A stretch of 40,119 nucleotides of DNA from Mesostigma viride (Eukaryota > Streptophyta > Mesostigmatophyceae > Mesostigmatales > Mesostigmataceae), in assembly GCA_009746045.1 (NCBI GenBank), contig RPFO01001210.1, positions 1 to 40,119 on the forward strand. The letters are read 5' to 3'. Position numbers and translations under genes: made by a program. Positions within the stretch are counted from its first letter, which is position 1, and each line of letters starts with the position of its first letter. The notes beneath the pieces are model-generated. The model ran no database searches. It was given only the letters and a program-made list of their open reading frames with translations, and was not told the DNA's origin. This document shows, in pieces, positions 9,507-18,056 of the stretch.

Positions 9507-10249
9507 TGTCAGCCGTAGTGGGCCAAGGCAGTCCCGGCACTAGTTTTTGGCTGACAGTTAGCCGAATTAGTGGGACGACACAACTGTACTTTTCCAGACT
9601 ATTTAATTCGTGCTACGGATTTTTAGTGCTGCGTTTCAGGTCCGAGATACTGTACGGATCATACTTTTGAGACCCGTTGTAATTGTTTTTGGGTCCGGAC
9701 TATATGTGGAGTGCTACAAAATATTGTACCGGTGCTGGTGTGGCACCGACGGTACATTTTGGATTGCTTATGCTGCCACCGTACGTTATGCAGCAGGATC
9801 CGCGCTTCGCGCAGATCTTAGGGACGTTGGTACTGTTTCTGGTTTTTCACCTATGTGAGGGATTTTGTCTAAGTCCGAGCTTGTGGCGCATGTCTGAGAA
9901 AGAAATCATATGAATGGTAGAGTATCAGACGCGGCGCAACTTTTCAGTCCTTTGTGCATGTATGCATGCACATGTGTGCTTGAATGCATCCGACCACCTA
10001 GAACACGCCGCCACGTATTGTACGGCTGTGATCTGTTTGTGTCGTGACCTGTCCTTTGGGCGGCGTAGCATTTAGCCTAGGCACTGCTCCTTGGCAACTC
10101 ACGCTCATGCCTTATTTTCACACGTTTTTCACCATGAAGGACGTGAACAGTGGGCGTCGGCATTTGTGAATTAATGCTTGTCTTTTAAGCGTTATTTAAT
10201 AACCAAGATCAATTTCCTCCGATCACCTTGGTTCAGTGCAAATGCAACA
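9507..10249 (+). repeat. 3' LTR of gag-only element 1
   Basis: Right LTR, 743 bp, following purine tract AAGGGGGG (9499-9506); it ends at CA directly before the second GAAGG target copy. Confidence 0.93.
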
Positions 10250-10827
10250 GAAGGGAAGCCGGCCTTCTCGAGGGTCTTCGCGAACTTCGCGCTCGCTTCC
10301 GCGGTCACGGGCGGCGGGTCGGCGCGGAGGGCCGCCAGCGCTTCGGTAAGAGTCCCGACCCCCTTGGAGGCTGTCGCGGGCCAAGCGGTCGACTCGGACT
10401 TGGCGAGCCAGGATGCCGGGATCTCGTTCTTCGCCTCGAAGGCGTAGCTGCCCCCGCTCGACTTGTCTTTCGCGATCTGCTTGGTCCAGTAATCGATGGT
10501 CGGGGTGCTCTTGGCCGCCGCTACGGACGACGAGTACGGCGTGTACGTGTACGTGTCCCGGGCGGCGGTCGTGGCGACCGGTTGCGCGTAGTAGGAGGTC
10601 GACTTCCGCTCGGCCTCTCGACTCGCCGCGGCCCGCGCGTACAAATCGGTGAGAGCCGCGGCGTCGTATTCCTCGGCCGCGTGCGCGGGCGACGAGGACG
10701 GTCCTCCGCCCGCGATGTTCCGCAGGAGCATTTCTCGGAACGTGTCTGTTGAGGTCGCGTCCCCGCCTGGTCTTGCGGCCTGTCTCATGTACGGCTCCAA
10801 ATGGGCGTGCGACACCCTTCGACTCAT
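10250..10827 (-). pseudogene. Interrupted viral gene, 5' part (unknown protein)
   Basis: The native ATG is at 10827. About 192 codons run to the target duplication at 10250-10254, where the retrotransposon begins; beyond the element the same frame resumes at 7148. The encoded part is Ala/Ser-rich with charged stretches (FREMLLRNIAGGG, LYARAAASREAERK, YYAQPVATT) and a Tyr/Thr-rich segment, and shows no known domain. It is divergent from the gene at 10878, with only 50 bases between the start codons. TATAATACGCG lies on the minus strand at 10831-10841, just upstream of the start. Confidence 0.75.
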
Positions 10828-10830
10828 GGG

Positions 10831-10841
10831 CGCGTATTATA
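10831..10841 (-). promoter_or_regulatory. TATAATACGCG motif before the 10827 start
   Basis: On the minus strand TATAATACGCG ends three bases before the ATG at 10827. The same consensus, TA(A/T)AATACGYG, occurs eight times at 28709-28795 and 29920-29941. Its position next to a start codon suggests a viral (late-type) promoter element. Inference from recurrence. Confidence 0.5.
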
Positions 10842-10877
10842 ACCAATGCTAATATTTGATTTCGGACCGACGGCGAG

Positions 10878-11174
10878 ATGAACGCGGTCGTGTTGAACGA
10901 GGACGACCCGCGCGTCACCCCGGCCGTCGTGCCCGTGGCCGGACGGTATCGCATCCTGTTGGGCATCCTGGGCACGAGCGCCACGACCGTGGTATCGCAC
11001 GGACCGTGCGGGTACGAACTCGAATACGACGCGAACGCGCACAAGAAAAACCGCAAACTCAACGTGCACGCGAGCCTGGCGTTCGGGAAAGCCGTCTATG
11101 GCGACGCGATCGTCCGGAATTGCGACGGGGCCGCGTGGGATCTGCACGTCCGCAAGCCGTGCGGTCGTTCGTGA
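10878..11174 (+). CDS. Small viral-type protein, unknown
   Basis: An intact 98-residue ORF with ATG at 10878. It has a beta-type pattern (VVPVAGRYRILLGILG, TTVVSHGPCGYELEYD) and a basic middle (HKKNRK), with three Cys. No family recognised. It is the only plus-strand viral gene of block A and shares a 50-base divergent promoter region with the gene at 10827. Codon use is GC-rich like its neighbours, which supports coding. Confidence 0.55.
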   Translation: MNAVVLNEDDPRVTPAVVPVAGRYRILLGILGTSATTVVSHGPCGYELEYDANAHKKNRKLNVHASLAFGKAVYGDAIVRNCDGAAWDLHVRKPCGRS

Positions 11175-11177
11175 CGC

Positions 11178-11258
11178 GTCGGCGTGCATACTCGTGTGTG
11201 CATTTGTGTGCATTCGTGTGTGTATGGGACAGTGTGTGTGTGCATACGCATTCGTGGG
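11178..11258 (+). repeat. TG-rich microsatellite-like tract
   Basis: A run of TGTG/GCAT units (GTGTGTGCATTTGTGTGC and similar) between two convergent genes. Such alternating purine-pyrimidine tracts are prone to length change. No gene within. Confidence 0.7.
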
Positions 11259-11309
11259 GCGCGAAACGGCGGAATCTTTATTGCGATAAATACGTGGGAG
11301 TCGTTCGGA

Positions 11310-12110
11310 TCACTTGGATTTGAAGGTCACGAACTTGTCTAGCGAGCACGACGGCTTTACGAGGGACTTGGTCCTCTTGACGCTCAGCGGGGCGGGAGGC
11401 TTGCCCCTCCGGACGGCCGCGTCCGCGCCGCCCTCGATCCTCTTCCGCGAGGGCTCCGCGTCTTTCTTCGTGGTCCTGGCCCGTTCGCTGATCTTGCGGG
11501 CGCAGTCCACCTGCTGTATGAACTCCATGTCGTACGGCGGCTCCTTCACCATGTGGATCTCCGTCCTGGTGGACGCCCGGAACTCCTCGACCGTCATGTA
11601 CCCCCCGAACATTTTCAGACACGTGCGCGGGGGCGCCGTGATCACCCCGCGGAACTGCCGCGCGTCCCGTCGCGGGTTCATCTTCCACAGGCGGAGACAC
11701 ATGAGGAAGATGAACCCCGTGCGCCGCGCCGACTCGCCCCCCTGCCCCGAATCGGAGGTGTTGTACGCCTTGACGCAGCTGAAAGAGCAGAAGCACCCCT
11801 TCACCGTGAACCCCTTCCCTTCCCGGTACTTGATCGGCAGCGCGCAAGGCACCGTGTCGAACGGGTGGCAGCACCACCAGCAGCAGGTGTCCACCCGCTC
11901 CGGCCACCCGGCGTGCCGCGTGCGGTCCAACAGGTCTAGCAACGGCTTCACTTGGAACACGCGGTGCGGCCCCGCGCGGTCGGTCACCGCGCCTTTTTCG
12001 GGACCCGCCTCCGCGTCCGTCTCCTCGTCCGACGCGTCCATCGGGACGGGATAATCGCGCTCCGAGACATCGTCCCCGTCCAGATACGCGTCGTCGTCTG
12101 TGTAGGACAT
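11310..12110 (-). CDS. VLTF2-like viral late transcription factor
   Basis: A 266-residue intact protein, start ATG at 12110. The centre holds a cysteine-rich finger: CCWWCCHPF at 76-84, CALP at 89-92, then GCFCSFSCVKAYN at 105-117. That is the FCS/MYM-like zinc finger signature of the NCLDV late transcription factor 2 family (vaccinia A1). Before it lies an acidic amino end (DDDAYLDGDD), after it a conserved helical region (FIFLMCLRLWKMNPRRD, VITAPPRTCLKMFGGYMT) and a basic tail. In poxviruses this protein activates late genes together with viral RNA polymerase; here the role is inferred from the finger and the context. It is one of the few core viral genes here without a frame break. Confidence 0.82.
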   Translation of the reverse strand: MSYTDDDAYLDGDDVSERDYPVPMDASDEETDAEAGPEKGAVTDRAGPHRVFQVKPLLDLLDRTRHAGWPERVDTCCWWCCHPFDTVPCALPIKYREGKGFTVKGCFCSFSCVKAYNTSDSGQGGESARRTGFIFLMCLRLWKMNPRRDARQFRGVITAPPRTCLKMFGGYMTVEEFRASTRTEIHMVKEPPYDMEFIQQVDCARKISERARTTKKDAEPSRKRIEGGADAAVRRGKPPAPLSVKRTKSLVKPSCSLDKFVTFKSK

Positions 12111-12189
12111 TCGCGACGTCCGGACGTCCTATTCCGCGAATCGGTGAGTGAGAGCTCGCGCTCGCGAACCCCTTTCCCACGAGACGGGG

Positions 12190-13231
12190 TGTCACGTCCG
12201 TGATCATTTACGTCCGTGCACTCAAGAAGTTACGCGGTTCGGAATCGTTACCGACGTTTGGTTGGTTCCGATTCAGTAGGCCGCAGGCTTTGTTCCTTGG
12301 GCCGGTGTGGAGCGCCACGCCGGAAAGGCCTGAATTTCTAGAGTGACAGTCTTAGGTGACCTGACTTAGGTTCAGGCGCAAGACTTTGGGGCGCAAAGCC
12401 TTGGTGGCTTGCGCAATATTCCGGTGCGTGACATTTGGCAGTTATGAATCTTTTGTATTGTCCAGACGGAATGATGTTCAGTCCATCTGACAAAGCTAGA
12501 TACGCAGATCGTAGTGTGCGGTGTGCTGGCTCGCACGTGGTTGTCGAACAGACTTGCTCTGCATTTTGCTGGCAGTCTAACTGCACGTCAGGCGGCTTGC
12601 TGGCAAATGCGACAGCGCATGGATGCCGGGATTTTTGGAGGTATTTAGGAGCAGCGCAGCGGCCATGGTGGTCGTTGTTCGCTCGTTTCTCTCCCTCACA
12701 ACTAGTTTGTTGTCTTCATGGGGTTAAACTTCTCGAACAGCCCGGAGCAGCCCCCGTGAGTGGTTGCATGTCGTTGCCATGACGATGGTTGATAAGATTG
12801 ACAATGGTTTGATCCGGTTGGGATGTTGTTGGCATTGTGGACGAGAAACGTTCTGCTGACCCGGGAACAGTCCCGGGAAAGGGCCGGTTCGTCGTTGGCC
12901 AGTGTGCCAGTAACTGGGACATGAGCGCAGAGTCACACAGTTGATATAGATTATGACGTAAGTAAACACTGTTGCGCCACAGTGGCGTCATGGTCGGTCT
13001 GTGGTGATTTCGATGGGTCTCAAGGATATGTAGTTACTCTTACAGTTGCGGCAGCACAACTCGGCATTCATTGTAATTTGTCAAATGTTATGGAATGAAT
13101 GGTTTGGGCATTGCTTTCATCATAAAGCATTATTGCAATCTTCATAATATAAATATCGGCTGGCTGCGCTGCCTGTCATGAAGGTGGTGGTGCCGTCAAG
13201 GACCACACCTATCATTTCCACATTATTTAAA
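12190..13231 (+). repeat. Split direct repeat A1 (DIRS/Ngaro-like element)
   Basis: A 1042-bp segment repeated at 13631-14672 (offset 1441), with two differences seen (12317 A/G, 12441 G/T). It begins TGTCACGTCCGTGATCA directly after viral DNA. ORFs inside, such as 12435-12782, show no motif. Considered with B1 and B2 it forms an A1-internal-B1-A2-B2 pattern. That pattern is known from tyrosine-recombinase retrotransposons and does not fit ordinary LTRs. Confidence 0.85.
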
Positions 13232-13538
13232 CGAGCGAACAACCCTTGGCGGGTTCAGTTCGGACAGCCTGAGCCGGAGATATACCCAAGCTGCTTGCAG
13301 AATCAAGCACTTGGAAGAGGATTAAGCTTATCCTTTAAAAAGCTATGAAGAGGATTAGGCTTATCCTTGAAAAAGCCATGAAGAGGATTATGCTTATCCT
13401 TGAAAAAGCACTGAAGAGGTTATTGCTTAGCCTATTTGAAAAGCATGTGTGGTCCTGTCGTGGGAATTTTTTTTTCCCTATGTGATCCTCTTTTTGACTT
13501 TTTGGCTCTTCATTTTTTCGAGCTAAAAAGTGGGGGGG
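13232..13538 (+). mobile_element. Internal region of the split-repeat element
   Basis: Only about 307 bases lie between A1 and B1. They hold a fourfold tandem repeat (13313-13430), a T-rich and G-rich stretch ending in seven G at about 13532-13538, and no reverse transcriptase, RNase H or tyrosine recombinase. The element is therefore non-autonomous and must depend on a full DIRS/Ngaro-type partner. Confidence 0.7.
13313..13435 (+). repeat. 33-bp tandem repeat, four units
   Basis: The unit GAAGAGGATTAxGCTTATCC followed by TTGAAAAAGCCAT-like sequence occurs four times, the last diverged. Each unit contains a short inverted repeat (GGATTA...CTTATCC), so the array may fold into hairpins. Confidence 0.8.
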
Positions 13539-13629
13539 AATATAGTGGATCACACACAAGAGTACTCTATTGCTATGGATATGCCTTCCAAGTGATAGGC
13601 TAGGATATAATGGCACGCAAACGCGACAG
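13539..13629 (+). repeat. Split direct repeat B1
   Basis: A 91-bp segment beginning AATATAGTGGATCACACAC and ending ACGCGACAG. It recurs at 25402-25492, beyond the gypsy insertion. One base (C13630) separates it from A2. Confidence 0.88.
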
Positions 13630-13630
13630 C

Positions 13631-14671
13631 TGTCACGTCCGTGATCATTTACGTCCGTGCACTCAAGAAGTTACGCGGTTCGGAATCGTTACCGACGTTT
13701 GGTTGGTTCCGATTCAGTAGGCCGCAGGCTTTGTTCCTTGGGCCGGTGTGGAGCGCCGCGCCGGAAAGGCCTGAATTTCTAGAGTGACAGTCTTAGGTGA
13801 CCTGACTTAGGTTCAGGCGCAAGACTTTGGGGCGCAAAGCCTTGGTGGCTTGCGCAATATTCCGGTGCGTGACATTTGGCATTTATGAATCTTTTGTATT
13901 GTCCAGACGGAATGATGTTCAGTCCATCTGACAAAGCTAGATACGCAGATCGTAGTGTGCGGTGTGCTGGCTCGCACGTGGTTGTCGAACAGACTTGCTC
14001 TGCATTTTGCTGGCAGTCTAACTGCACGTCAGGCGGCTTGCTGGCAAATGCGACAGCGCATGGATGCCGGGATTTTTGGAGGTATTTAGGAGCAGCGCAG
14101 CGGCCATGGTGGTCGTTGTTCGCTCGTTTCTCTCCCTCACAACTAGTTTGTTGTCTTCATGGGGTTAAACTTCTCGAACAGCCCGGAGCAGCCCCCGTGA
14201 GTGGTTGCATGTCGTTGCCATGACGATGGTTGATAAGATTGACAATGGTTTGATCCGGTTGGGATGTTGTTGGCATTGTGGACGAGAAACGTTCTGCTGA
14301 CCCGGGAACAGTCCCGGGAAAGGGCCGGTTCGTCGTTGGCCAGTGTGCCAGTAACTGGGACATGAGCGCAGAGTCACACAGTTGATATAGATTATGACGT
14401 AAGTAAACACTGTTGCGCCACAGTGGCGTCATGGTCGGTCTGTGGTGATTTCGATGGGTCTCAAGGATATGTAGTTACTCTTACAGTTGCGGCAGCACAA
14501 CTCGGCATTCATTGTAATTTGTCAAATGTTATGGAATGAATGGTTTGGGCATTGCTTTCATCATAAAGCATTATTGCAATCTTCATAATATAAATATCGG
14601 CTGGCTGCGCTGCCTGTCATGAAGGTGGTGGTGCCGTCAAGGACCACACCTATCATTTCCACATTATTTAA
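13631..14671 (+). repeat. Split direct repeat A2
   Basis: Second copy of A1. Its right end (CATTATTTAA) meets the left LTR of the Ty3/gypsy element. Without that element A2 would run straight into B2 at 25403, as the split-repeat layout demands. Confidence 0.85.
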
Positions 14672-15952
14672 ATCATGGGACAGGTCCTCGCCCACCCCAC
14701 AGGGCATGCAGTTAAGGCAGGCACATCAGCTCAGCTCATTTGGGTTTTACCAAATTAAGCTGAGTGGCCAGCCGCCATGGTGGCGCCGGAGATTGTGGCA
14801 CGCAGACGCGACAGCTGTCACGGACGCGCGCTATGTCATCCGGGCGCCCACTATGCACAAGACCGGTGACGTGCGCAAGGAATTTGTCTTCTACGCATTT
14901 TCGACAAAGGCTAGTGACCGGGGGGGACACTAGCACTTGCAGCATAAGAGCGGACGAAAGTGTACGTGCACGCGCGCCGGGCCAGGCACAGCTGGGCGCG
15001 CAGCACTGACTTGAGCGGACGGCAGCACAAGTGTGCAGCGTCGAGAGGATCATACGCGTGTTAGTGGACAGCTGGAGCTGAAGCTGGACTGCTGGACTTC
15101 AACAGCGCCGAGGCTATTGACAGGCCAGGTGTCTTTGTGGTGTAGAATAGCGGGTCAACGTTATGAGGACTGGACAGAAAATGGAAAAGGACAATTTGCG
15201 GTGCGGAGCCAGATCGCTGGAATGAATGCGAAATCGCTGGCAGCCCTAAAAAGGGATTTCTTCTAGAAAGGAACGATTAGACGCAATGTTTGCTGGGCCA
15301 CTCACACGCAAGGTGTGAGCGTGCAGATTGTCTGAAGGATATTATGCTTCGACCTTGCTGGACGTGACTCAATGTCGGACATTCCCAGGGACAGAAATGC
15401 CGGAGCCTCTAGGAGATGAGATCGGCAACAGGGTAGCAATTTAGATTTGTCGGGATGCCTTCCTGCTTTTGTTGGCATGTGTGGTAGAAAGCCAGGACGG
15501 CAACTGGAATGCGGTTTCTATTCGCATGGTTCAGGCAGCAAGATAGTTTTGGCATTCCTGGCTGGACTGACAAGTGTGGCGTGTGTCATGCGTGTGGCAT
15601 GACGAATGGTTTGGTTCATAGTCGAAGAGGACTCTCACGCAGCGTGTAGTCTCTTCGAGTCTCTCGTTAGTGGCCTTCGTGTTTCTCCCTTTCCTTGGGA
15701 GCAAGGCCGGTAGCATGTCATGGAGCGCTGCCTAACTGCGGGCTCGTGAGCATGGAGTGCATCGATATTGAGACTATCAACGTGTTGTAATTGTATTAAC
15801 TTTCTCAATAAACTCCGCATGTGCGGCTTCATCATCAGACTGTGCAAAGTGTGTGTTTTGAAAGCATTATTCTATAGCAGGGGAGGCAATAAGGTGGTTA
15901 TCAGGCACGAGGGACAGTTCCTTGTCCTCGGCTGAGAGCCCTCCTTTCTTTA
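14672..15952 (+). repeat. 5' LTR of the gypsy element
   Basis: Corresponds to 24122-25402 (offset 9450) without differences that I could see. Starts ATCATGGGACAGG and ends in CTCCTTTCTTTA, not TG...CA. It includes a 26-bp stretch at 14797-14822 nearly identical to the B1/A2 junction of the host element, and GTAGTCTCTTCGAGT at 15646-15660, the complement of the primer site. AATAAA at 15806-15811 could be a polyadenylation signal. Confidence 0.9.
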
Positions 15953-15966
15953 CTCGAAGAGACTAC
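15952..15966 (+). promoter_or_regulatory. Self-priming primer binding site of the gypsy element
   Basis: ACTCGAAGAGACTAC lies at the LTR/interior junction and is the exact reverse complement of GTAGTCTCTTCGAGT inside the LTR at 15646-15660. No tRNA-like TGG primer site is present. In Tf1/sushi-type elements the 5' end of the transcript folds back on the primer site and serves as primer. This geometry suggests the same, with the transcript starting near 15646. A further hairpin GACTACC-C-GGTAGTC follows at 15961-15975. Confidence 0.7.
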
Positions 15967-16247
15967 CCGGTAGTCTGCTTCCTTCTGTTCGAAGCCAAGA
16001 CGTTGGCTTTAGTGTTTAGCAACCATCAGCAGTACAGGGAACGGCCTGGCTGACAGTTTGTAAAGGAAGTGTCTTGAGACAGATTTTAAGAAAATAGAAC
16101 TAGCCAGAATTTGCTGGCTCTTGTCTTTTTCTGGCAGGCTAGTCGAGTCGTTATCCTTGACACCTGTTATAAAGCCTTTGGTTGTTGCTTCTTCTCAGCG
16201 AAACCTAGGCTTGTTGGTTCTTGTTTTGCCCATCGGTCAGCTGGTGC
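15967..16247 (+). other. Gypsy 5' leader
   Basis: About 280 bases of untranslated leader between primer site and gag, with the right half of a GACTACC/GGTAGTC hairpin at its start. No ORF with a motif. Confidence 0.5.
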
Positions 16248-18056
16248 ATGCCACTGACGCGAGCGCAGACTCGAGCCATGGCAGATGCAAATAGAGCAGA
16301 TGCCGACACGTCCGCTCCGGGGTCGAATGGCGGGATTCCTCCCGCCGTACCCGCAGTGGGTGAGAGTCGCGACCAAGAAGCGCCGCTGAGTATGGTGGCG
16401 CTGTTCGCGCAGATGCAAGCGCAGATGCAGCAACAGTCGCAACAGTTGCAGCAGCAATTGGCGCTGCAGATGCGGGAAGTGACCGACAGATTGGTGGCCG
16501 TAGAGGGTCGTCATCTGCAGTCCACACCATGGGACGGGCAGGCATCGATGCCGGGCCCCAGTGGTGTTGCCGCGGAGCCGAGGGAGCGGGACCAGCCGCC
16601 AACCTCAGGTAATGCGGCGGGAAGGGCTTCGATGGAACCGGGGGTTTTGGCTGGGTCGCTAACCCAACACGACTTGCTTGGTGAGGCGGATGGTCAGCCA
16701 CGGGGCGAGTATACGCTGGCGCCCAGGCGCCTGCCTTTCGATCAAGCGCGAGACGGATTGCACGAGGAGAACGGGGCAGGGCTGGCGCGCGCGATGGACC
16801 CACACAGGGGTGCACCAGGACGCATGCTGCCAGGCGGGGCCTCAATTCCGTTTGGGCGAGGCGGTGGGGCGCTGACCGGCGGGTCGACTGCACGGTGGTC
16901 AAGTGTGCCAATCGGGCGCATTCCGCCCATGGAGGACATAACCACGCCGCTGGCTTTCCGAGTACGGGAGGCAGCACGACCAAGCACGCTGGCGCAGGGA
17001 CGCGCAGCTCAGCGACCGCCGGAGGATGCCGATGGGGTGCAGTACCCGCAAAGGGTGCGCCTCATACCGGAAGGCGCGAAGATGCCCACCCTACCACGGG
17101 TGGACATGCGCGAGAAGTTCTCCACAACCGGCAATCTGGCCACGCTGGCGCAGGCCTACAACGCGTACAAGTCATGGATTGATCTGCAATACATGACTAC
17201 GCAAGGCGCTGTAATGCATGAGTTTGTGATGAACAACATGCATTTTTTCTTTCACGGCCTTACGCTGAGGCGAGTGGCTAGGCTGGTGGAGCAGTGGAGA
17301 GAGGTCTCGCTGTACACGCGTCACACGGACGTGTGGTTCGGCTTCGACGGGCGTGGCCAGCCCGACTATGACAACATCATGTATGGTGTCGACCCTGCCG
17401 AGGAACTGTGGGGCCTCCTTCGCCAGGAATACCCGGTGGAGACCATCAAGGCAGAGCGTGAGTGGCGCAGTTTCAAGATAGCCGAGGGTGAAACCCCGGA
17501 GCAATCTTACGAGCGCCTCATGGAGTTCGCCGGCGAAGTGGAGGACTGGTCCGAAAAGCTGGCGTGTCAGAAATGGCTGCAAGCGCTAGGCTCCAAGGAG
17601 ATGGAGCTGCCCACGCCGCCCAACGGCCAGCCGTGGCGATTGCGGTCACTGTGCATTGAGGTCAGGGCCATGATGCGACGACACGCGCAAGGCCGGATCT
17701 CGGTAAGCACGGTGGTGGCCGAGCTGCAGGCCAAGGTCGACGCGCTGACCAAGGCCAAGTCGGGTGAGTCGTCTGCCACAAGACAAGCGCGCCCGCAAGG
17801 CGGCCACGGTGCTAGCAGGAACCAAGGGGGGTCTCGCAACGCCTCATCGCATGATGCAACCCAGGGTAACGCCGCTGGCGGCAACAAAGACGCTGCCGCC
17901 CCGACGCGAGCTGGGGGGGCACGTCCTCACAGACGGGTACTAGGACGGATGCGCGCAAATCGGGCTGCTTCCTTTGCGACAAGGATGGGCACCTTAGTCG
18001 CGAGTGTCCAAGCCGCTGCACGAAGCCGCATGGGGCAGACACGAAGTGGCACCTGA
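16248..18056 (+). CDS. gag: Gypsy Gag
   Basis: The frame is open from before 16248; ATG 16248 and ATG 16278 (better context, GAGCCATGG) are both possible starts, giving about 590-600 residues. A Gln-rich coiled coil (QMQAQMQQQSQQLQQQLALQ) lies near residues 55-80 from 16248, then Pro/Gly-rich linker, then a helical capsid-like region (FVMNNMHFFFHGLTLRRVAR, later AEREWRSFKIAEGETPEQSY) as in Ty3 Gag. This frame ends at 18056 without a zinc knuckle. The knuckle CFLCDKDGHLSREC is encoded in the pol frame at 17966-18007, reached by a -1 shift, possibly at the G7 run 17913-17919. The TGA overlaps the first ATG of pol. Confidence 0.85.
   Translation: MPLTRAQTRAMADANRADADTSAPGSNGGIPPAVPAVGESRDQEAPLSMVALFAQMQAQMQQQSQQLQQQLALQMREVTDRLVAVEGRHLQSTPWDGQASMPGPSGVAAEPRERDQPPTSGNAAGRASMEPGVLAGSLTQHDLLGEADGQPRGEYTLAPRRLPFDQARDGLHEENGAGLARAMDPHRGAPGRMLPGGASIPFGRGGGALTGGSTARWSSVPIGRIPPMEDITTPLAFRVREAARPSTLAQGRAAQRPPEDADGVQYPQRVRLIPEGAKMPTLPRVDMREKFSTTGNLATLAQAYNAYKSWIDLQYMTTQGAVMHEFVMNNMHFFFHGLTLRRVARLVEQWREVSLYTRHTDVWFGFDGRGQPDYDNIMYGVDPAEELWGLLRQEYPVETIKAEREWRSFKIAEGETPEQSYERLMEFAGEVEDWSEKLACQKWLQALGSKEMELPTPPNGQPWRLRSLCIEVRAMMRRHAQGRISVSTVVAELQAKVDALTKAKSGESSATRQARPQGGHGASRNQGGSRNASSHDATQGNAAGGNKDAAAPTRAGGARPHRRVLGRMRANRAASFATRMGTLVASVQAAARSRMGQTRSGT
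17913..17919 (+). promoter_or_regulatory. Candidate -1 frameshift site (G7) between gag and pol
   Basis: Seven G in frame T-GGG-GGG-C. The pol frame opens after a TGA at 17852-17854 and stays open through the zinc knuckle into the ATG at 18056. Slipping back one base anywhere in 17855-18050 would fuse Gag, knuckle and Pol; the G run is the only repeated-base site I see there. A lost G in this copy would give the same picture. Confidence 0.45.

Larger units (their letters stand above)
7149..10249 (+). mobile_element. Non-autonomous gag-only LTR retrotransposon 1 (Copia-type TR-GAG)
   Basis: A 3101-bp element with 743-bp LTRs, an intact primer site TGGTATCG starting at 7892, a purine tract AAGGGGGG at 9499-9506, and a 5-bp target duplication. 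The interior (about 1.6 kb) encodes a small ORF and a Copia-type Gag, but no protease, integrase, reverse transcriptase or RNase H. That is the layout of terminal-repeat retrotransposons carrying only GAG, which borrow Pol from autonomous relatives. It sits inside a viral gene in the opposite orientation. LTRs differ at one position that I could see, so the insertion is recent. Confidence 0.92.

Noticed and set aside
13313-13435. CRISPR-like array
   Set aside because: Only four contiguous 33-bp units without spacers, in eukaryotic transposon DNA.
12435-14223. 115-codon ORF present in both A repeats
   Set aside because: The repeat copies are nearly identical, so conservation says nothing; no recognisable domain and an equally long opposite-strand ORF.
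12190-14671. Reading the A repeats as LTRs of a small LTR element
   Set aside because: No TG...CA ends, primer site or target duplication, and the B1/B2 repeats need the split-repeat layout.
14676-15952. TG at 14676 as the start of the gypsy LTR
   Set aside because: The five bases before it (AATCA) are also present before the 3' copy, so the LTR must begin upstream of this TG.
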